Notes: generated from the sequence alone by a model not told the origin. DNA of 64,000 nucleotides from Rhizobium sp. WYCCWR10014 (GCF_001657485.1 NZ_LXFU01000021.1:1-64000); one strand, 5' to 3'; positions 1-10,290 are shown, counted from the stretch's first letter. Program-made: numbers and translations.

Positions 1-400
1 ATCGCTCATAAGCACGGTGAATCATCGACGATCATTACCGTCAAGACTAAGTTAGCGCCTATGGGGCTTGACCCGAGGATCTACGCTGGCCTCGACTGGT
101 AGCGGGCATGGATCCTCGGCTCAAGGCCGAGGATGACGGAGAGTGGGGTGAGCTTTGTGGCCAGTACAGCAACGTTAGAGGGAATCGGAGCGGAAGTGCG
201 CCCCTCCCAAGCCTCGAGTTTGGACGCATCGAGACATCTGGTCGCGAAATTCTGAAATAGGGGTTCAGCCCCGCTGCAGGCTCGGACGGACGATCACATC
301 GTCCAAACATTCATCACATAAATTGACCGAAGCAATCTAAAACTGTCGTTTCTCTGATAGGTCCGATGCAGCTAAGAGTGGTGCATCAGGAACCGCCCCC
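1..400. other. Left-edge intergenic region, no supported gene
   Basis: No open frame here has a credible start or composition. The stretch holds a palindromic repeat at about 111-161 and a related fragment at about 65-80 (CTTGACCCGAGGATC). The last 40 bases are the leader of the MFS gene that starts at 401. Confidence 0.6.
111..161. repeat. Palindromic repeat, CCTCGG/CCGAGG family, copy 1
   Basis: The arms ATCCTCGGC (112-120) and GCCGAGGAT (126-134) are separated by TCAAG. The following GACGGAGAGTGGGGTGAGC tail makes about 50 bases nearly identical to 55009-55059. Such CATGGATCCTCGG-type palindromes are common between genes in rhizobia. Confidence 0.7.
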
Positions 401-1612
401 ATGCCATCCACCTTTTCCTTGATCCTACGCGACAACAGGATCCGCATCCCAACCGTGACACTCGTCGCGCTCGCCTTTACCTATGCTTCGACCGCGCCCT
501 ATCAGTCGATCATCGGGATCAACGAACTCGGCTTGAGCAATGGCGCCTATTCGGCGTTGGTGTTCTTCTCGGCGATCGTCAACGTGACGACGAGCCTGAC
601 GCTCGGCATCTGGTCGGACAGGCTGAAGGAGCGCCGGCCGCTGGTGCTGGGGCTTTCCGTCGCCGGCATGCTCGGCTTCGGATCGATCGCGATCATTCAT
701 AGCCCCGTTGTCTTCATCTTCTCCACGCTGTTGCTGGTGCCGATGAGCAATTCCACCTATTCGCTGCTGTTTGCCAGCCTACGCGCCAGGACCAACCAGA
801 TGGACCGCGGCCAGGGTGCGGCGATCACCGCAACGGTGCGGGCGCTTTTTTCCGGCTCATGGGCGCTGGCGCCGGGGTTGATCGGCCTCTATCTCGTCAG
901 TTCACCGTCGATGACGCCGGCCTATGGGATCGCGGCATTGGCAAGCTGCACCTGCTTCTGCCTGTATTTCTTCTTCGCACCCGGAAATGGCTCAGGCGGC
1001 CCTGCCCCCAATCCAGTCGGCTTCCTTGCTTCGCTGAAACGGATTTTCGTGCCGCATGTGCTGTCGCGCGTCATCGTCATGGCGATGCTATTCGGGCTGC
1101 AGCGGCTAAACTCCATGCTCCTGCCACTGATCATCATCCATGCCGCCGGCGGCACCGTGGTCGATGTCGGCTTCATGGCCGGCTTGACGGCCTTGCTCGA
1201 GATGCCGTTCATGATGATGTGGGGTTTTGCGCAGCGCCGCTTCCGAAGCGCGCATGTGCTTGCCTTCGGCGCGCTGATCTATTGCGTCTATCTGCTGCTG
1301 CTCGGCTTTGCTTCCGCACCCTGGCACGTCTATGCACTGCTCCTCTTCAATGCCTGCGGGGCGGCAGCGATCCTCAGCGTGCCGATCACCTATCTGCAGG
1401 ACCTGATCGCGGACCGGCCGGGGCTTGGAACCTCGCTGATCTCGCTGAACACGTTCATTGGGGTTGGCATCAGCGCCGGTCTCTTCGCCTTCGGCACGGC
1501 GATCACCGATTATTCCGGCACCGCCTTCGTCGGCGCGGCCGCGGGTCTCGCATCGATCGGAGTGCTGCTCTATCTCGAAAGCAGCAGGCGGCAGGCGCGA
1601 CAGCCGGCGTGA
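401..1612 (+). CDS. MFS transporter, sugar-efflux (SetA/B)-like
   Basis: A 403-residue integral membrane protein with about 12 hydrophobic segments and a basic cytoplasmic loop after the second or third helix (GIWSDRLKERRPLVLG, near residues 70-85), which fits the MFS motif-A region. The overall pattern resembles the SetA/SetB sugar-efflux branch of the major facilitator superfamily, so it probably exports a small sugar or related solute by proton exchange. The ATG at 401 has AGGAA eight bases upstream. It ends 25 bases before the convergent regulator gene. The substrate cannot be read from the sequence. Confidence 0.8.
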   Translation: MPSTFSLILRDNRIRIPTVTLVALAFTYASTAPYQSIIGINELGLSNGAYSALVFFSAIVNVTTSLTLGIWSDRLKERRPLVLGLSVAGMLGFGSIAIIHSPVVFIFSTLLLVPMSNSTYSLLFASLRARTNQMDRGQGAAITATVRALFSGSWALAPGLIGLYLVSSPSMTPAYGIAALASCTCFCLYFFFAPGNGSGGPAPNPVGFLASLKRIFVPHVLSRVIVMAMLFGLQRLNSMLLPLIIIHAAGGTVVDVGFMAGLTALLEMPFMMMWGFAQRRFRSAHVLAFGALIYCVYLLLLGFASAPWHVYALLLFNACGAAAILSVPITYLQDLIADRPGLGTSLISLNTFIGVGISAGLFAFGTAITDYSGTAFVGAAAGLASIGVLLYLESSRRQARQPA

Positions 1613-1637
1613 TACGCGACGTTCCGATCGACAGGCT

Positions 1638-2261
1638 TCAACCTGGCATGATGCGGTAGGCGCAGCGGCGGGCGCCGGCGAGGATATGTTCGCTGCGCTC
1701 GACCTTAGCACCGAGGACGGCGCGAAAGGTTTCGAGTTCGGAGCGGCAGAAGCCGGCACAGGCAGTAGCGGCGGCGCAGATCGGGCAGTGGTTTTCGACC
1801 AGCATGAAGGATCCGTCCGCTTGCCTCCAGTGATCGGCCATATAGCCCTCGCGGGTGCGGATGCCGGCAAGGCCTTCGATGCGCGAGGCAAGGTCATGCG
1901 CCCCGCTGAGTTCCTGCCGATAGCGCTGCAGCGTCTCGGCCTCGCGGGCGGAGATGACCGTATCGAGGGCTGCGGCCCCGAGCTGTTCGACGAGCGTGCC
2001 AAAGAGATTTGCCGTCAGCTCGGCATGGCCATCCGGGAACTGGCGGTTGCCGCTGGCCGTGAGGTGCCAGAGCTGGCGCGGCCGGCCCCTGCCCACGCCG
2101 GCAACGGTGACTGGTTCCACCAGCCCCTCCTCCGCCATTTTCGACAGCTGCTGGCGGGCGGCCTCGCCCGATATGCCGAGCGCATCGCCGATCGCAGCGG
2201 CGAGCTGCGGCCCGTCGGTCTTTATCAGGATCAAGATCCGGTTGGCTGGGGACTGGCGCAT
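1638..2261 (-). CDS. SufR-like winged-helix regulator with cysteine-rich C-terminus
   Basis: The N-terminus is a winged helix (ALGISGEAARQQLSKMAEEGLVEPV, then GRGRPRQLWHLT), as in the DeoR/ArsR-like SufR family. The C-terminal part carries ENHCPICAAATACAGFC and a late GARRCAYRI. These cysteines match the iron-sulfur or metal-binding pattern of SufR relatives, so it may sense redox state or iron-sulfur supply. I start at the ATG at 2261, preceded by GGAAAAT. A TTG at 2303 would extend it by 14 residues but lies inside the operator. It is divergent from the MFS gene at 2363, which is its likely target. Confidence 0.75.
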   Translation of the reverse strand: MRQSPANRILILIKTDGPQLAAAIGDALGISGEAARQQLSKMAEEGLVEPVTVAGVGRGRPRQLWHLTASGNRQFPDGHAELTANLFGTLVEQLGAAALDTVISAREAETLQRYRQELSGAHDLASRIEGLAGIRTREGYMADHWRQADGSFMLVENHCPICAAATACAGFCRSELETFRAVLGAKVERSEHILAGARRCAYRIMPG

Positions 2262-2302
2262 ATTTTCCAAGTCAAGTCTTGTTTTAATCGAGGTGGCATG
2301 CA

Positions 2303-2328
2303 ATTTTCCAATTTATAACTTGGAAAAT
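2303..2328. promoter_or_regulatory. Inverted-repeat operator for the SufR-like regulator
   Basis: Perfect arms ATTTTCCAA (2303-2311) and TTGGAAAAT (2320-2328) are separated by eight bases in the divergent gap. A third ATTTTCCAA half-site lies at 2262-2270, touching the regulator start codon. The arrangement fits autoregulation together with control of the MFS gene. The link to this regulator is inferred from position. Confidence 0.6.
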
Positions 2329-2362
2329 AATCCTTCGCCAGCAAAAATCTCGGGGTCCTCCC

Positions 2363-3787
2363 ATGTCGAATATCGACCAGACAGCAACCATCCCCAGCGC
2401 CAGCTCCATCTTCCGCCTCTTCCTGCCCGAGCATCTGCCGGCAACATTGATGCTGGCCGGCGGCGTGACGCTCTATGCGGTGGAGAGCTACATCATGGCG
2501 ACGATCGCGCCTTCGATCGTGCGCGATATCGGCGGGCTCGCGCTGTTTTCCTGGGTCACCAGCCTGTTCGTCGCCGCTGCCGTACTCGGCTCGATCTTCG
2601 TCGCCATGCGGCCGCGCGGCATCGGGCTTCGATCCGTCTACGTGATCGCGGCGCTGGTCTTTGGCGTCGGCAGCCTGATTGCCGCAGCCGCACCATCGAT
2701 GCCGGTCGTGCTGATCGGACGCGCGGTGCAGGGTCTGGGAACTGGCGCACTTGCAGCACTCGGCTATGCCTTCATCCGCTTCGTCTATCCCGAGCCGCTA
2801 TGGCCGAAGGCATCGACGCTCTATGCGGCAATCTGGGGGGTCTCGACCGTCATCGGGCCGACGCTCGGCGGCTTCTTTTCTTCGGGCCACGCCTGGCGCT
2901 ACGCTTTCATCGTGCTGGTGCCGCTCGGGCTGCTGATGGCATTCCTGGCGCCACGGCTTCTGCCCGAGGTCGAGGACGACCGCGAGCAGGAGAAGACCCC
3001 GGTTGCCCAGATCGGACTGCTGCTTGCGGCCGTGCTGATGGTCAGTGCGGCCGGCGCGATCGAGACGACAGCCACGAAGGTCGCGCTGATCGCGGCTTCG
3101 GTCGTCGCGGTCGCCGGCATGATCTTCATCGAGGGCAGAAGCCCGAACCGCCTGCTGCCCTCCGGCGCCGTCAGCCTTTCCCAGCCGATTTCACGGGTCT
3201 ATCTGGCGATGCTTGCCATGACTGTCGTTCTCGTCAGTGACGTCTTCATTCCCTATTTCCTGCAGACCCTGCACGGGGTGCCAGCGATCGTCTCGGGCTA
3301 TCTCGTGGCGCTCGTCGCCCTCGGCTGGACCTTCGCGGCCTTCCTCAGCGGCTCGTGGGCCGGCGGCCGAGCCTATTGGGCAATCGCCCTTGGCGCCCTC
3401 ATCCAGGCGGCGGCGACTGCTTGCCTCGCCGTCTTCCTCGCCAAGGACAATCCCGATGGGCATATGCTGATCATCGTGTCGGCGGCGATCGGCATGTTCA
3501 TGATGGGCTTCGGCATCGGTCTCGGCTGGGCGCATCTCGTCGCCATGGTTTTGAGGCTCGTCGCCGACAACGAGAAAGACAAGGCTTCTGCCGCGATCCC
3601 GACAATGAGTTCGCTCGGTGGGGCGTTCGGGGCCGCCTTTGCCGGCGTGATCGCGAATGGCGCCGGCCTCGTTCATCCCGGCGGCATACCAGGCGCGCTG
3701 TCGGCGGCGCACTGGCTCTATCTGCTGATGGCGCTGCCCGGTGTTCTCGCGGTCGCGGTGTCGCTAACGCTCAGACGCGCAGCATGA
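2363..3787 (+). CDS. MFS multidrug-type transporter
   Basis: A 474-residue membrane protein, long enough for a 14-helix DHA2-type drug/proton antiporter, with [20 protein letters not shown] (residues about 118-137) matching the motif-C-like region of that group. It probably exports toxic small molecules from the cytoplasm. The ATG at 2363 lies just past the ATTTTCCAA operator shared with the divergent SufR-like regulator, so expression is likely controlled by that protein. Its 3' end overlaps the convergent quinone oxidoreductase gene by 17 bases. The substrate is unknown. Confidence 0.8.
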   Translation: MSNIDQTATIPSASSIFRLFLPEHLPATLMLAGGVTLYAVESYIMATIAPSIVRDIGGLALFSWVTSLFVAAAVLGSIFVAMRPRGIGLRSVYVIAALVFGVGSLIAAAAPSMPVVLIGRAVQGLGTGALAALGYAFIRFVYPEPLWPKASTLYAAIWGVSTVIGPTLGGFFSSGHAWRYAFIVLVPLGLLMAFLAPRLLPEVEDDREQEKTPVAQIGLLLAAVLMVSAAGAIETTATKVALIAASVVAVAGMIFIEGRSPNRLLPSGAVSLSQPISRVYLAMLAMTVVLVSDVFIPYFLQTLHGVPAIVSGYLVALVALGWTFAAFLSGSWAGGRAYWAIALGALIQAAATACLAVFLAKDNPDGHMLIIVSAAIGMFMMGFGIGLGWAHLVAMVLRLVADNEKDKASAAIPTMSSLGGAFGAAFAGVIANGAGLVHPGGIPGALSAAHWLYLLMALPGVLAVAVSLTLRRAA

Positions 3788-4766
3788 TCTTGCCGACATG
3801 GCTGCCGTCTTCCAGCAGCCGGTGGGCTTCGACGACCTCGTCGAAGGCAAAGACCTTGTGGATGACGGGGCCGACGGTGCCGGCTTCCAGCAGCGGCCAG
3901 ACTTCCGAGAGCAGATCGTCGCGGATGGCGCGTTTTTCTTCCGCCGTGCGCGGCCGCATGGTCGAGCCGGTGACCGTCAGGCGCTTGACCATGATCGGCG
4001 AGAGATTGACCTTTTCGGCGACAGCGCCGCCGAGGAAGGCGATGATCGACAGGCAGCCGTCCCTCGCCAGCGAGGCGATGTTGCGCTCGAAATAGGAGGC
4101 GCCGATCATGTCGAGGATGATATCGACGCCGTGGCCGGTCTCGGCCTTGATCACCTCGGCGAAGTCCTCGGTTCTGTAATTGATCGCGCGTTTGGCGCCG
4201 AGCCTCTCGCAGGCCTCGCATTTCTCCTTCGAACCCGCCGTTGCGTAGACCTCGGCGCCGAAGGCACGGGCGAGCTGGATCGCCGTCGTGCCGATGCCGC
4301 TGGAGCCGCCATGGATCAGCACCGTTTCGCCTTCCGTCAGCCCGGCCATCTGGAAGAGATTGGCCCAGACGGTGAAGAAGGTCTCAGGCAAAGCTGCCGC
4401 CTTTACCGCGTCATAGGCCTTGGGAAAGGGCAGGATCTGGCCTGCCGGCAGCAGGCAATATTCGGCATAGGCGCCGCCATTGGCGAGGCCGCAGACCTTG
4501 TCGCCGACGCCATAGCCGCTGACGCCCGGGCCGACGGCGACAATTTCGCCCGACAACTCCAGGCCGAGGATCGGGCTCGCATCCTTGGGCGGGGGATAGC
4601 TGCCCTGGCGCTGGGCAATATCGGGGCGGTTGACGCCGATCGCCTCGGCCCGCACCAGAACCTGCCCGTCTCCAGGTATCGGAAGCGGGCGCCTGCCGAT
4701 CGTCATCACCTCCGGCCCGCCGAAGGACGGCAGATTGACGAAACGCATATCCTGAGGCAATGGCAT
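3771..4766 (-). CDS. NAD(P)H quinone oxidoreductase (PIG3 type, zinc-free MDR family)
   Basis: A 331-residue medium-chain dehydrogenase/reductase. The N-terminal GroES-like fold ([28 protein letters not shown]) is followed by a Rossmann domain with [20 protein letters not shown] around residues 145-170. The zinc-binding cysteines of alcohol dehydrogenases are absent, as expected for PIG3/QOR enzymes that reduce quinones or enones with NADPH. The ATG at 4766 is preceded by a strong GGGAGGAG site. It stands alone and converges on the MFS gene. The physiological substrate is not evident. Confidence 0.87.
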   Translation of the reverse strand: MPLPQDMRFVNLPSFGGPEVMTIGRRPLPIPGDGQVLVRAEAIGVNRPDIAQRQGSYPPPKDASPILGLELSGEIVAVGPGVSGYGVGDKVCGLANGGAYAEYCLLPAGQILPFPKAYDAVKAAALPETFFTVWANLFQMAGLTEGETVLIHGGSSGIGTTAIQLARAFGAEVYATAGSKEKCEACERLGAKRAINYRTEDFAEVIKAETGHGVDIILDMIGASYFERNIASLARDGCLSIIAFLGGAVAEKVNLSPIMVKRLTVTGSTMRPRTAEEKRAIRDDLLSEVWPLLEAGTVGPVIHKVFAFDEVVEAHRLLEDGSHVGKIMLRV

Positions 4767-4892
4767 GACCGGCTCCTCCCTGGAGCAGTTCAGCTTTTGG
4801 TGGAAGTGCGCGGAACCGCTCTGGCTTTTTGTCTAAAACACAGGAAGTAAATCAGCCCCGCAGGCTTGGGAAGACTTGATGTGGCAGAGGCG

Positions 4893-6709
4893 TCAATTCG
4901 CCTCGCCCAGCAGGTGGAAGACCAGGCCTTCCTCGCTGTCTTTGGCGGCCGACTTGATGATGGCGATTTCGGCGCTGACGCGGTTGATATCGTCGATGAC
5001 GAGGCCTTCCGGCAGTTCGATGACCCCGATCGAGCAGCGCATCAGCGGGAACAAAGCTTCGGCGCCGGTGCGGTCGTGACCGAGGATGCGGCCGGCGGCG
5101 CGATCCTCGTCGGAATAGAAATCCCGCACATCGTCGTGGAAATCGCTGATCAGCCGGTCGAGGATCTCCGTCAGCTCTTCCTTGGTCCAGCCGACGACAC
5201 CGATGAAGAAATCGTCGCCGCCGACATGGCCGAGGAAATGGCGCTCGGCGAAGAAATAGCGGCGCATCAGCGCGGCAAACAGCGAGATCGCATGGTCACC
5301 GAGATGGAAGCCATAGGCATCGTTGAACGGCTTGAAATTGTCGAAGTCGCAATAGCAGAAGTGGCGGAGCGCATCGCCGTCACGGCCGGACTGACGCATG
5401 AAATCGCGGATGGCGCGATTGCCCGGCAGGCCGGTCAGCGGGTTCTGGTCCTGCGCGGTCTTCAGCTGTTTCTCGTTGATGACCTTGATCAGCGAGGCGG
5501 CGGAGACGACGCCGGCATAACGCATATTGTCGGTCAGGATCAGGCAGTTGCTGCCTTCCATATTGGCGAAGATCGCCATCAGCTGCTCGGCGTCGCTGTC
5601 GAGGCCGACGATCGGCGCCATCTCGACGAAATGCGAGATGCTGCGCTCGTACATCTTGTTCTTCAGGAGATCGCGGCCGAAGGGCTGGTAGATATATTCC
5701 TTGAGGTGATGCTCGTGAATGATGCCGCGCGGCTCGTCATTGGCGTTCAGGACGGGAAAGAAGGCCTGGCGCGGATTACGCCGGAAGAGTTCGAAGACGC
5801 TGTCGATGCTGTCATTCTCGTAGACCGTCGGCAGCAGCTCGATCTGTTTGCGAATGAGGATTTCGTCGAGCGACTGGCTGCCCCGCTTGCTCTTGCCGAG
5901 CTCCTGCAGATGCGGGAAGGACGGCGCCAGCTCTGAGATATGCGTGGTCGGGCGGGAGATAAACCAGCCCTGGACGAGGTCGACGCCATATTCGCGGCAG
6001 GTGATGAATTCGGCCTCGGTCTCGATGCCTTCGGCGATGACGCGCGTGCCGAGCACATGGGCGATGTTGACGATGCTCTTCAACAGATGGCGCTTGCGCG
6101 GGCTGCGGTCGATCTCGGCGACGAAATGGCGGTCGATCTTGAGATAATCGACGGCATAGTCGCAGAGTAGCTTCATCTCGCCGTGACCGACGCCGAAATC
6201 GTCGATCGCCAGCTTGAAACCGGCCTTGCGCAGCCTGGAAACGAGGCCGGAAAATTCCGGCACGCTGGTATTGTCGAAACGCTCGGAGAATTCGAAGCAG
6301 ACGGAAGACGGCGGAATATTGGCCTTGCGCAGATGCTGCAGCAGGCTCTCGGCCAGGTGTTCGCCATGCGGGATGAGCCGGACATCGAGATTGAGGAACA
6401 GCGTGGACGTGGAGAAATTCGACAGCGTCGCGAATTTGGCAAGCGCGCGGCTGGCGACCATCTGTTCGAGCTGCAGCAGCTGGCCGGCCTGGTGAGCCTC
6501 GTCGAGGATGTCTAGGGGCGTATCATAGCCGATGCGTTCCTGGCCGCGCATCAGGGATTCATAGCCGAAAACCGTGCCGGTGCCGGCCTCGACGATCGGC
6601 TGGAAGGCATTCTCGACCACGAGCTTGGCAAGGGTGCGATCTGATCGCTGGCGTAGCGGCGCAGGACATCCGGCGCGACGGTGGCAGCCAAGGACATGCT
6701 GGTCTTCAT
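4893..6709 (-). CDS. EAL-CBS-GGDEF cyclic-di-GMP signalling protein with apparent 5' frameshift
   Basis: The order is an EAL phosphodiesterase-like domain (FQPIVEAGTGTVFGYESLMRG onward, with CFEFSER, DDFGVG and IKID-like YLKIDRHF), then a CBS pair (about residues 290-410), then a GGDEF domain with HVGGDDFFIGV. EAL is ESL and GGDEF is GGDDF, so activity is plausible but unproven. A good start exists at 6709 (GGAG, then ATG, reading MKTSMSLAATVAPDVL), but it runs out of frame after DQI. One extra base near 6638 would give DQIRTLAKLVVENAFQPIV. The uninterrupted frame reaching 6755 has an uncharacteristic leader. If the deletion is real, a GTG at 6620 could restart translation. Confidence 0.75.
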
Positions 6710-6868
6710 TGTGGGCCGATCTCCACTGTGACTTGTTCTTTTTCGTCCGGAACATGCCGCAGAAGGATCAATGAACTCTTTCGCCAGTGTGAAAGTTTTA
6801 TGAAACGCGCAAGAGCATCCTGCGCGTTCCGCGTTTATTCAATTTTTCCAATGCAATCAAATGCTTGT

Positions 6869-7108
6869 TCAGGCGGAGCGACGGCGCTCCGCTTCGTGAT
6901 CGGCGAACATGTCGGCGACGCATCTGCCGCCGGATGGAGCGCCGTCGTCGAGAACATCGTCCCGGAACTCATTGAGCTTGCGGTTGGTATCCCACAGGCG
7001 CAGCGCCTCGCGGACGACCTCGCTGCTCGAGGCATAACCGCCATTGTCAACGGCGGCGCGGATGCCCGCTGCCTGTTGCGGAGAGATGGAAACGGTGACC
7101 ATCGGCAT
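6869..7108 (-). CDS. ParD-like (type II) antitoxin, orphan
   Basis: A 79-residue protein reading MPMVTVSISPQQAAGIRAAV followed by GGYASSSEVVREALRLW, the ribbon-helix-helix of the ParD/CC2985 antitoxin family; the C-terminal tail is charged and would normally wrap a ParE toxin. The ATG at 7108 is preceded by GGGAGGAAG, so longer upstream starts are unlikely. No RelE/ParE gene follows: the next gene is the EAL-GGDEF protein. It may be a solitary antitoxin left after toxin loss, or it may act on a toxin elsewhere. Confidence 0.75.
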   Translation of the reverse strand: MPMVTVSISPQQAAGIRAAVDNGGYASSSEVVREALRLWDTNRKLNEFRDDVLDDGAPSGGRCVADMFADHEAERRRSA

Positions 7109-7308
7109 GAACTTCCTCCCTTTTCTGATCAGGCAGAACCCTGCCTCTGGGGGACGCATGACCATTTTCAGCATTCTCGGCGATCTCGCCGGTGCCTTGG
7201 TGCATTCGCACATAGGACCGTCCGCGTGCGCTGGGATCGGCCCATAACCCCTTAAGTCTAATCCCCTGTCATAGTCTTGTCAAAAAAGAACGGCCGCTCT
7301 CCACAATC

Positions 7309-7857
7309 TCAACTGCGGATGCCGAGGGCGAAGGCGATCATCGTCGAGCCCTGGACGATGAGATCGGCCGCCAGGAATAGGCCGAGGATCCACAGGCTGT
7401 TCACCGGCCAGCCGAGCGCGATGACGAAACCCGCAAGGGCGGTGATGACGCCGCTTGCGACTATCCAACGCCAGCCCTTGGTGGGCTTCATGCGCATGCC
7501 GACCCAGGTGCGGAAGACGCCGGCGATGACCAGTGCGAGCGAGAGAAACAGCGTCAACGCCGCCGAGGTCAGGATCGGATTGACAAAGGCGCAGATGCCG
7601 GCAAGCACATAGAGCAGGCCGCTCAATATCCAGAACAGCACATGATCCCAGCCGCGCACCTGGAAGGCATGGACGAGATAGATCACGCCGCCGAACAGCA
7701 TCAGCATGCCGACATAATAGACCGAGACGACAGTGGCGAGCATCAGATTGCCGAGCGCGATCAGACCGCAGACGAGCAGCAGCACGCCGAGGCCGGCGAA
7801 CCAGACCCATTTCGACTGCAACGAAGATGTCGGTGTTCCCTCGAAGACATCGGCCAT
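7309..7857 (-). CDS. HdeD family (DUF308) membrane protein
   Basis: A 182-residue protein with about six hydrophobic segments beginning KWVWFAGLGVLLLVCGLIALGN. Paired helices and the FRTWVGMRMKP loop match the HdeD/DUF308 family, linked to acid resistance in enterobacteria and otherwise poorly defined. The ATG at 7857 follows AGGAGGTGG at ideal spacing, so the longer frame starting at 7956 is not used. It is divergent from betI, with the BetI-type operator between them. Whether BetI controls it is unknown. Confidence 0.8.
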   Translation of the reverse strand: MADVFEGTPTSSLQSKWVWFAGLGVLLLVCGLIALGNLMLATVVSVYYVGMLMLFGGVIYLVHAFQVRGWDHVLFWILSGLLYVLAGICAFVNPILTSAALTLFLSLALVIAGVFRTWVGMRMKPTKGWRWIVASGVITALAGFVIALGWPVNSLWILGLFLAADLIVQGSTMIAFALGIRS

Positions 7858-7940
7858 GATCCACCTCCTGAGATTCCGAATATGTTGCAGCAATTCGGCA
7901 GGGAAAGATCTGCGCCCGGTCAAATCGCGAAAGATTTTTA

Positions 7941-7960
7941 TTGATTGATCAGTCAATCAA
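7941..7960. promoter_or_regulatory. BetI-type operator
   Basis: TTGATTGA-N4-TCAATCAA is a near-perfect palindrome in the gap between the HdeD-like gene and betI. BetI operators contain the ATTGA/TCAAT half-sites seen here, so BetI very likely binds it to repress betI-betB when choline is absent. Confidence 0.75.
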
Positions 7961-7994
7961 AAATAACCTGCCGCTGATTTCAAGGAGTGGTTTG

Positions 7995-8630
7995 TTGCCG
8001 AAGGTCGGAATGGAGCCGGTGCGCCGCAAGGCGCTTGTCGATGCAGCGCTGCGGGTGATCGGCGATCACGGCTCGCTTGCCGTCACCATGTCCGACATCG
8101 CCCGGCAGGCCGGCGTGTCGCCAGCCCTGGCGCATCATTATTTCGGCAGCAAGGAGCAATTGCTGATCGAGACCATACGCTCGCTTCTAAGACAATTGCG
8201 CAACGATACGGTGACGGCGCTTGCGGCCGCCAGGACGCCGCGCGCCCGGCTTTCGGCCGTCATCCGCGTCAGCTTCCACGCCGATCAGTTCGCGCCGGAG
8301 ACGATTGCCGCCTGGCTTGCCTTTTATGCCGAAGCGCAGCGCTCGGAAGAGACGCGGCGCTTTCTGGTGATCTATGCGCGGCGGCTGCGCTCCAATCTGC
8401 TGGCCGACCTCAAGGCCCTGTTGCCAGCTGACGCCGCAGAACGCATCGCCGAAGGCGCAGCGGCGATGATTGACGGGCTCTATATCAGGCAAAGTCTGAA
8501 ATCCGCGCCGATCGGCATTGAAGCCTCGATCGCGCTGACGGAAGATTATCTGAATGCGCTTTTGGCCACCGCCTCCCCCTCTCCCGGAGGGAGAAGGAAC
8601 GACCACATCGAACCACCCAAGGACAAATGA
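7995..8630 (+). CDS. betI: BetI, choline-responsive TetR-family repressor
   Basis: The N-terminus, [21 protein letters not shown] read from TTG as Met, aligns with the known BetI start. It is followed by the HTH ([20 protein letters not shown]). BetI represses the choline oxidation genes and is released by choline. The TTG at 7995 has AAGGAG seven bases upstream; in-frame codons further upstream fall in the operator. The protein is 211 residues, a little longer than usual, because the last 15 or so residues ([10 protein letters not shown]...) read through a small palindromic repeat. betB starts one base after the stop. Confidence 0.92.
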   Translation: MPKVGMEPVRRKALVDAALRVIGDHGSLAVTMSDIARQAGVSPALAHHYFGSKEQLLIETIRSLLRQLRNDTVTALAAARTPRARLSAVIRVSFHADQFAPETIAAWLAFYAEAQRSEETRRFLVIYARRLRSNLLADLKALLPADAAERIAEGAAAMIDGLYIRQSLKSAPIGIEASIALTEDYLNALLATASPSPGGRRNDHIEPPKDK

Positions 8631-8631
8631 C

Positions 8632-10095
8632 ATGAAAGCCCAGCCGAAAGCCTCGCACTTCATCGACGGCGAATATGTCGAGGATACAGACGGCACCGTC
8701 ATCGAGAGCCTCTATCCCGCGACTGGCGAGGTGATCGCCCGGCTGCATGCTGCAACGCCCGCGATCGTCGAACGGGCGATCGCCGCGGCCAAACGCGCCC
8801 AGCCGGAATGGGCGGCGATGAGCCCGATGGCGCGCGGGCGCATCCTGAAGCGGGCAGCCGACATCATGCGCGAGAGAAACCGGGCGCTTTCCGAACTCGA
8901 GACGCTCGACACCGGCAAGCCGATCCAGGAGACTGTTGTCGCCGACCCGACCTCGGGTGCGGATGCCTTCGAATTCTTCGGCGGCATCGCGCCGGCCGGT
9001 CTCAACGGTTCGCAGATCCCGCTCGGCCAGGACTTTGCCTATACCAAGCGCGTGCCGCTCGGCGTCTGCGTCGGCATCGGCGCCTGGAACTATCCGCAGC
9101 AGATCGCCTGCTGGAAAGCTGCGCCGGCGCTTGTCTGCGGCAATGCCATGGTGTTCAAACCGTCCGAGAACACACCGCTCGGGGCGCTGAAGATCGCCGA
9201 GATCCTGCACGAGGCGGGCCTGCCGAAGGGGCTTTTCAATGTGATCCAGGGCGACCGCGACACCGGGCCGCTGCTGGTCAACCATCCTGATGTCGCCAAG
9301 GTGTCGCTGACCGGCTCGGTGCCGACCGGCCGCAGGGTCGCGGCGGCTGCCGCCGGCAACCTCAAGCACGTGACGATGGAGCTCGGCGGCAAGTCGCCGC
9401 TTGTTGTATTCGACGACGCCGATCTCGATTCCGCGGTCGGCGGCGCGATGCTCGGCAATTTCTATTCGACCGGCCAAGTCTGCTCGAATGGCACGCGCGT
9501 CTTCGTGCAGAAGGCGATCAAGGACGAATTTCTCAAGCGGCTGAAGGTCCGCACCGAGGCGATGCTGATCGGCGACCCGATGGACGAGGCGACGCAGGTG
9601 GGCCCGATGGTCTCCTGGGCGCAGCGCGAGAAGGTGATCTCCTACATCGAGAAGGGCAAGGCCGAGGGCGCAACACTGATTGCCGGCGGCGGCATTCCGA
9701 ACAACGTCTCCGGCGAGGGTTATTATGTGCAGCCGACGGTGTTTGCCGATGTCACCGACGACATGACCATCGCCCGCGAGGAGATCTTCGGCCCGGTCAT
9801 GTCAGTGCTCGATTTCGAAGCCGAGGACGAGGTGATCGCGCGCGCCAATGCCAGCGAATTCGGCCTTTCCGCCGGCGTCTTCACCGCCGACCTCACCCGC
9901 GCCCACCGCGTCGTCGACCGGTTGGAGGCGGGCACGCTCTGGATCAACACCTACAATCTCTGCCCGGTGGAAATCCCCTTCGGCGGCTCGAAACAATCCG
10001 GCTTCGGCCGCGAGAATTCGCTGGCCGCGCTGGAGCATTATTCCGAGCTGAAGACGGTCTATGTCGGCATGGGGCCCGTCGTGGCGCCTTATTGA
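8632..10095 (+). CDS. betB: Betaine aldehyde dehydrogenase
   Basis: A 487-residue aldehyde dehydrogenase that oxidises betaine aldehyde to glycine betaine with NAD, the second step of osmoprotectant synthesis from choline. The general base glutamate lies in [10 protein letters not shown] (about E250) and the nucleophile in [11 protein letters not shown] (about C284), both at the positions usual for BetB. The ATG at 8632 lies one base past the betI stop, so the two are almost certainly cotranscribed and translationally coupled. The end [19 protein letters not shown] is typical of the family. Confidence 0.94.
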   Translation: MKAQPKASHFIDGEYVEDTDGTVIESLYPATGEVIARLHAATPAIVERAIAAAKRAQPEWAAMSPMARGRILKRAADIMRERNRALSELETLDTGKPIQETVVADPTSGADAFEFFGGIAPAGLNGSQIPLGQDFAYTKRVPLGVCVGIGAWNYPQQIACWKAAPALVCGNAMVFKPSENTPLGALKIAEILHEAGLPKGLFNVIQGDRDTGPLLVNHPDVAKVSLTGSVPTGRRVAAAAAGNLKHVTMELGGKSPLVVFDDADLDSAVGGAMLGNFYSTGQVCSNGTRVFVQKAIKDEFLKRLKVRTEAMLIGDPMDEATQVGPMVSWAQREKVISYIEKGKAEGATLIAGGGIPNNVSGEGYYVQPTVFADVTDDMTIAREEIFGPVMSVLDFEAEDEVIARANASEFGLSAGVFTADLTRAHRVVDRLEAGTLWINTYNLCPVEIPFGGSKQSGFGRENSLAALEHYSELKTVYVGMGPVVAPY

Positions 10096-10104
10096 GGAAG
10101 TGAA

Positions 10105-10256
10105 GACCCCTCCCCAACCCCTCCCCACAAGGGGGAGGGGCTAGCCTGCGGCACCGTCGCACTTCGACCGCACCCGCCGTTGCGTTGATCGCGTGGCGAG
10201 GCGGCGCGGCAGGTTAAGCCCCTCCCCCTTGTGGGTAGGGGTTTGGGGCGGGGTCT
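10105..10256. repeat. Intergenic mosaic element with long G/C-run inverted repeat
   Basis: The C-rich arm at 10105-10144 (CCCCTCCCCAACCCCTCCCC, then CAAGGGGGAGGGG) is matched in inverse orientation by 10217-10255 (AGCCCCTCCCCCTTGTGGG, then TAGGGGTTTGGGGCGGGGTC). About 70 unrelated bases lie between them. It fits the rhizobial REP/RIME-like class and separates betB from betA, so it may form a hairpin that tunes betA expression. Confidence 0.7.
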
Positions 10257-10290
10257 TTGGCACCGTTGCAAAAGAATCTAAGGGAACGTC

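Noticed and set aside
59..310. 83-residue open frame at the left edge
   Set aside because: It lies over the palindromic repeat, with low-complexity composition and no ribosome site.
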